From the NCBI RefSeq assembly GCF_029227915.1, contig NC_079884.1, forward strand, positions 3,844,001-3,908,000: DNA of 64,000 bases, in the 5' to 3' direction. Numbering within the stretch: the first letter of the stretch is position 1; the number at the start of each line of letters is the position of its first letter. Below are positions 60,101 to 64,000 of the stretch, piece by piece. A model generated the notes under the pieces. The model made no database searches. It was not told the DNA's origin and saw nothing but the letters and a program-made list of their open reading frames with translations. The position numbers were made by a program, and so were the translations under genes. Origin of the DNA: Hydractinia symbiolongicarpus (Eukaryota; Cnidaria; Hydrozoa; Anthoathecata; Hydractiniidae).

Positions 60101-62008
60101 AAAAACTTGCACTTGTAGAAATTAAAAAACACACAGACTTGCGTCTCATTATTTTCTTACAAAAAATAATTAAGAAACTTTGCTTTAAATACAAACACAA
60201 CAAAAAAAAGACGTTTTGAATGTGAGGAGATTCGAGGAGTTACGAGAAGGCGAGGAAGGAAGCCAATGTGCAAAAATATCCCTGAGTGTTTCCTTGAGGT
60301 AATGACTAATTTATTTTGAATCTGATTCCCATTTTCTTCATCTTCTTAACAAAAACATCAGAAACATTTATTTTCAGAAACCTAATCAACGTTTTGAATC
60401 TCTTACTTTGAAATAAGCTTTTTCTTCAGTGGAACCTATGCATAATTAATTAGATATTGTGAGATATTGAGATTGGTTGGAAACCACAAGCTAAAGGGAT
60501 TAAGCCTACTGAACTCTTTAGGGTACAAAGAGGATTTACCTAAGGGAAAAATTGTTTGCAAAAGAAAGAATTTAGCTTCAATAATATTCAACAAGTTCTT
60601 AAACATAACTCCACATTCATTTAATCACTTGAAATAACATAAATCTGCAAATGAGTAATAGATTGATTGGTGAAAATTTCAATCATTTATGGGTTTGAGT
60701 ATGAATTCTGTTGCCATAACAGTTCCTTCTAAATCACTATTATAACATTATGGGATGACACTGAAGTGTGAAACCATAACAACAAAGACTCAAGTTCAAA
60801 GTTAAGTCACATTGAAGTAGTTTCTTAGGAATTATAATTAAAACAATTTAATGGTGAAACCCTCCCCTTAAATTCTTAGTCTTGCATCAGTCCTATCGAT
60901 CTGATTATCACATACTTATAAGTATCACAAATTTTGTGTGTACATCATATGCAAAACAAGAGGAAATGCTGAATTAAAAAACCTTCGTTTTATCAAATTC
61001 CTCAAGGACTGCTTCAATATGACTTAAGCTTTGTGATTATATTTTTTTATTGCATTTTTAACTTTACATAAATGGCATAACTTATCCCTTTGGAAAAAGT
61101 GCAGTCAGAAATTTAACAAAGCAGTCAAGACCTTGGTAGGCAAACACAGAGTTGTAAAAATCTTAGCATAATTACATGTTTTGCATCAGTCCTATCGATC
61201 TGATTATCATGCACCTATACATAAAGGTATCACAGGTTTGTGTGTACATCATATGCAAAACATATAGTATATACCTATCAATAAAGAATTTTCTCAAATA
61301 TTGTTAAAATATTGGTAGGACAACTAAGATTTGATATCCTGTTAAAAAAACCTATATTATGTTTAAAATACTGCATCAGTCCTATCGATCGGATTATCAA
61401 ATACCTTTTTGGTATCACTAAGAATATAAATACATCACTTGCAGCTTTAGGTGCATTAAAACATTTTAAATGCTAACATTTCATTAAAATTATTACATTA
61501 AAAAAAAACACACATACCTCACCAGTTAGGAGATGCATAATTTCAAAGGCATGTCTAACGATTCTAACAGCCAACAATTTTTTGCCGTTGTTGCGACCGT
61601 GCATCATCAAAGAGTTGGTTAGTCTCTCAACGATAGGACATTGAGCCTTCCTGAAACGCTTCACAGCATATCTAGCAGCAGTGTGGGGAAGATAGACAGC
61701 ATGGTTGTCTTTAACAGCAATGTAATCCTAAGAGAAAATATTGAATTGTTAGCAGGCACGCCAAACATTTATAATCTTTCCCAAAATATCTTCTTTATTT
61801 CATTCAAGCAGATTTTTAGGTGGTTGTTTTTCCAATGTAACCAGAATAAGAGTGGGCCCTTTTAATAAGACATCATACTTACGGTCAAACTAATATCAGC
61901 AATATCAATTGCACTTAGATCCCATTTGCCAAATAATTTAATATCTTGAAGTTCAATGCTTGTTGGCTCCTCAATCTCATCACCTGCTTCTCCCCAAGTT
62001 TCTTCCAT
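57102..62008 (-). CDS. rps5: 40S ribosomal protein S5 (uS7), four coding exons, 210 aa
   Basis: Exons in transcript order are 62008-61883 (126 bp), 61727-61518 (210), 57828-57601 (228) and 57170-57102 (69). All junctions are phase 0. The product starts [15 protein letters not shown], continues with [77 protein letters not shown] and ends ERVAKSNR. This is the conserved uS7/RPS5 family, which binds 18S rRNA in the small-subunit head near the exit site. At 210 aa it matches the family size (about 200-210). A splice acceptor ends at 62017, nine bases before the ATG, so a 5' UTR intron or trans-spliced leader is likely. Intron 2 (57829-61517) is 3.7 kb and holds a nested gene, tandem repeats and three snoRNAs. 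Confidence 0.98.
57332..57535. repeat. Imperfect direct duplication in RPS5 intron 3
   Basis: The segment with caaggaagtctac, agatgtacactaa, attttgtgtcttaatgta and attaattggtcaag occurs twice, the second time with an internal deletion. Both copies lie between exons 3 and 4 of RPS5. Confidence 0.7.
57921..58696 (-). repeat. Five tandem 162-bp units in RPS5 intron 2, possible H/ACA-type RNA
   Basis: Copies start at 57921, 58081, 58243, 58405 and 58567; the first step is 160 bp and the others 162. Read on the RPS5 sense (minus) strand, each unit can form a hairpin closed by AGCCAG/CTGGCT. An A-rich hinge that could serve as an H box follows, then a second hairpin closed by GGCT/AGCC, with ACA a few bases later. 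That is the outline of an H/ACA snoRNA, but inner stems are weak, so the RNA call is tentative. The tandem repeat itself is certain. Confidence 0.9.
58918..59684 (+). CDS. P2X7 'ballast'-type zinc domain protein, nested in RPS5 intron 2 (two exons, 203 aa)
   Basis: Exons 58918-59383 and 59539-59684 join in phase 1 to 612 bp. The first 75 residues are acidic and Ser-rich ([13 protein letters not shown]). A Cys-rich domain follows, with [20 protein letters not shown], then [46 protein letters not shown] and KYTGFKAF. Trp-Cys-x-Cys-x2-Cys, the later Cys-x-Cys-Cys, 'CL...VL' and 'R.VLP.C....I...FP' are the pattern of the cytoplasmic C-terminal domain of P2X7 receptors. No channel part is present; such stand-alone domains occur in other animals. 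The start could instead be the ATG at 58948. The gene lies on the opposite strand to its host RPS5. Confidence 0.8.
59685..60881. other. RPS5 intron 2, remaining part
   Basis: Between the nested gene and the first snoRNA I see no further gene. An aggcgaggaaggaagcc-type purine-rich stretch lies near 60240. Otherwise it is plain AT-rich intron. Confidence 0.5.
60882..60956 (-). ncRNA. Box C/D snoRNA, copy 1, RPS5 intron 2
   Basis: On the RPS5 sense strand: C box ATGATGT (60948-60942), internal GTGATAC-like C' box, a conserved guide-like segment ATAATCAGATCGATAGGA and D box CTGA (60890-60887). It is closed by a TTGCA/TGCAA terminal stem just outside the boxes. The spacing (about 62 bases from C to D) fits a box C/D RNA that guides 2'-O-methylation. 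The rRNA target is not identified. Confidence 0.7.
61174..61265 (-). ncRNA. Box C/D snoRNA, copy 2, RPS5 intron 2
   Basis: The same layout: C box ATGATGT (61252-61246), D box CTGA (61189-61186), the same guide-like segment upstream of D, and an 11-bp perfect terminal stem ATGTTTTGCAT/ATGCAAAACAT. Confidence 0.75.
61371..61444 (-). ncRNA. Box C/D snoRNA, copy 3, RPS5 intron 2
   Basis: C box GTGATGT (61438-61432), D box CTGA (61379-61376), terminal stem CTGCA/TGCAG. The stem bases differ from copies 1 and 2 in a paired way, and the guide-like segment differs by one base (ATAATCCGATCGATAGGA). It lies 74 bases from exon 2, a usual distance for an intronic snoRNA. Confidence 0.7.
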
Positions 62009-62019
62009 GTTTTAACCTA

Positions 62020-64000
62020 AACAACAGATTAATAATTTATAATTAGATTTAAAAATTTGGTTATGACAACTGATCTGTTGTAGATGGAAACCTTGTCACA
62101 TTTAACAAGGAGAGAATGGAAATCTGGACATTTGTGATTTTAGTTGTTCAAGCAATATATGATAGTTAAGCATCATTTCCTAAAAAAATTTGGATGATTG
62201 CCTTTCACTAAGTAATTATATTTATCCATTTTTATATTTTAAGCAATCCTTACCCTCCTTTTCCTCCTAGAACCTTGTACAAGAACAGATTGAAAAGCTG
62301 GGCATGCATAGAAGATTTTATACTGAAAACAAGGCTTCTTGCCAACATAAGATGGTAAATGGGATGTCTAGCAACTACCCTGGGAAAATGAAACTGGTGA
62401 ATTTTATTTTTTTTATTGTGAGATTTTATTGCTTAAAGAAATTTATTGCACCAATTCAAAAAAAAATAATAATTGGCAAGTATGTGACTTATACAGTAGA
62501 TTTATGTTACACAGTGGTAAGTACAGTTTTAGTCTGAGTTGTGACACTATCAAAAATGTATGTTTGCATCCTCTGATCAACCCATTTACAGTATAAAAAC
62601 CCAGCTTTTTATACTGTAAAAGTGCCCTAAGGCTTTTTCTGCCAATAGACAGTCCATCATTTCATCTAAGCATAAAAAAGCCCTGGGAACAGAATTTAGT
62701 GACCCTGATTTGTTTTTATTCTTGTTTTCTACGAAAGTTTCCCACCAAAAACAAGAGAGTTAGCATTTCTGACCACAATAGCAAAGCTGAACTGTAGTCA
62801 GACATGCTGACTTGTTCCAAAACGGCCAAAAAGCCATTCAGGCAATTTTGGTGTTTTTTAAACTATCAACCTGGGCCTGCATGCTTTGCTACAACCAACA
62901 TTTTTTTGGTTAGAGTAAAGCATTAATGCTTTATCTTAGAACCTACAGGAAATTACTGTTGTTAGAAAAACACAGACTTTATATCAACATTACTTTGTTT
63001 ATCAAAACATGAATTTCATGGGCCAAACATGCTTTTCCTAATGACAGGAGTGTTTGTTAACAGCAGGACATTGAGCCTTTTAAACCAAGAGTCCATTACA
63101 TAATTTTTGCGGAAAAAAATAAATGCAGATATACTGTGATTGTATGACAAAGAAACTTTTTTTAATTTTTTTTTTGATGTAGAGTTTTCAAAAAAGTCAT
63201 CATACTGTCAGTTCCAAGTTAACACTATCAAATTTTAAAAGAGGAAACATAAAACGTTTAAGGAAAAATAAGTGGCATATTTGGATTTATCAACAAAAAA
63301 TCTATAGGATATGTAATTTTAAATACCATAGGATTAATAGAACAGGACTATTGTAATTTAAAGTTTTTAATTTTTAAACCCTTATATTTAACTGCAGTTA
63401 AACATTTCACTGCAGTTGATTTGTAGGGTAATTTCTTCATAAAACATTACAGTTACTACTAATAGAGGCCCTGTATGTGTAGTGAAACTTCTGGCGAGTT
63501 CACGAGTTTTCAGATAAAAGGATTGGCCTTACATATACAGGCGTTTTCAGGAGTCCAGAACTGTTTCATAAATTCCAGCGTGACGTTATTTATTTGAATT
63601 TATTTAAAGTCCTATCAAATGCCTTTGTGTAATGAAATAGACTAAAAATAACTTTGCTTCACATACAAAGCTTACTGCTGGAAATGTAAACAACAGTATT
63701 CATCTATAGCTAGCTGCTATTTCAAACAATCTTGCTTTTCATTCACTGAAAAATACAGACATAATTCTGTACTGTCGATAGTAAATTTTGAATTAACTAG
63801 CTACTCAGCCTGTAAAATCCTTTCCACTTAAAATCAGACGTTTTATTATACTTACTAACTAGCTAAGAATAAAAATACTGTTTTAGCTACACATCGATTT
63901 CAAGACGTTATTGCATACAAATACAAAGTTTGCGTGACTTAAAAGCTACGTTTTGCTGCTACTGATCTATTTAATTAGAACTCTAAATAAGATAACATTA
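62020..64000. other. Upstream region of RPS5
   Basis: It must contain the RPS5 leader and promoter, and perhaps the first untranslated exon, which I could not place. A fragment of the small inverted-repeat family (aaaagccctgggaacag) lies near 62677-62693. No other gene is supported up to the window end. Confidence 0.5.

Overview
The window looks like nuclear DNA of a cnidarian, most probably a hydrozoan. It is AT-rich and has short GT-AG introns. It carries TRIM-NHL genes of animal type, a split ribosomal protein gene, and a dense load of decayed LINEs, a Helitron with a C-terminal endonuclease domain, mini-Helitrons and many small inverted-repeat elements. The species cannot be fixed from sequence alone. 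All gene models below were built by hand from splice sites, and every intron phase was checked for agreement.

Layout. 1-10.7 kb is repeat-rich: a GAA microsatellite, two LINE fragments on opposite strands, a perfect TTA tract of about 358 bp at the LINE tail, and two broken transposon-like ORFs. 10.7-13.8 kb is a six-exon gene (335 aa) for a secreted protein with one C-terminal 'YKPKI' domain behind a Lys-Arg site. 15.8-21.8 kb is a decayed Helitron on the minus strand that has lost its helicase Walker region. 26.0-32.7 kb is the highlight: a 19-coding-exon gene whose body is nine tandem 727-bp units. Each unit has two exons encoding two copies of the same YKPKI domain. The predicted product is a 1,629-aa secreted precursor with a Lys-Arg site before every unit. 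33.2-38.5 kb (minus) is an eight-exon von Willebrand A protein of 580 aa. 41.3-47.4 kb (minus) and 48.3-51.8 kb (plus) are two divergent TRIM-NHL genes (742 and 765 aa) sharing a 1-kb intergenic promoter region. 53.8-55.2 kb is an intronless ankyrin-repeat gene. 57.1-62.0 kb (minus) is the ribosomal protein S5 gene.

The RPS5 second intron is crowded. It holds five tandem 162-bp repeats, a nested two-exon gene on the other strand for a P2X7 'ballast'-type zinc domain protein, and three related box C/D snoRNAs on the RPS5 sense strand. A 142-bp exact copy of RPS5 exon 3 sits 2 kb away, inside a 78-bp direct duplication.

Most promising novelty: the YKPKI-domain family. It has one single-domain gene and one polyprotein-like gene, about 12 kb apart, built on symmetric phase 1-1 exons. 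The array shows a four-unit higher-order period. I do not recognise the family. Release of the units by proprotein convertases is inference from the Lys-Arg sites and the acidic prosegment.
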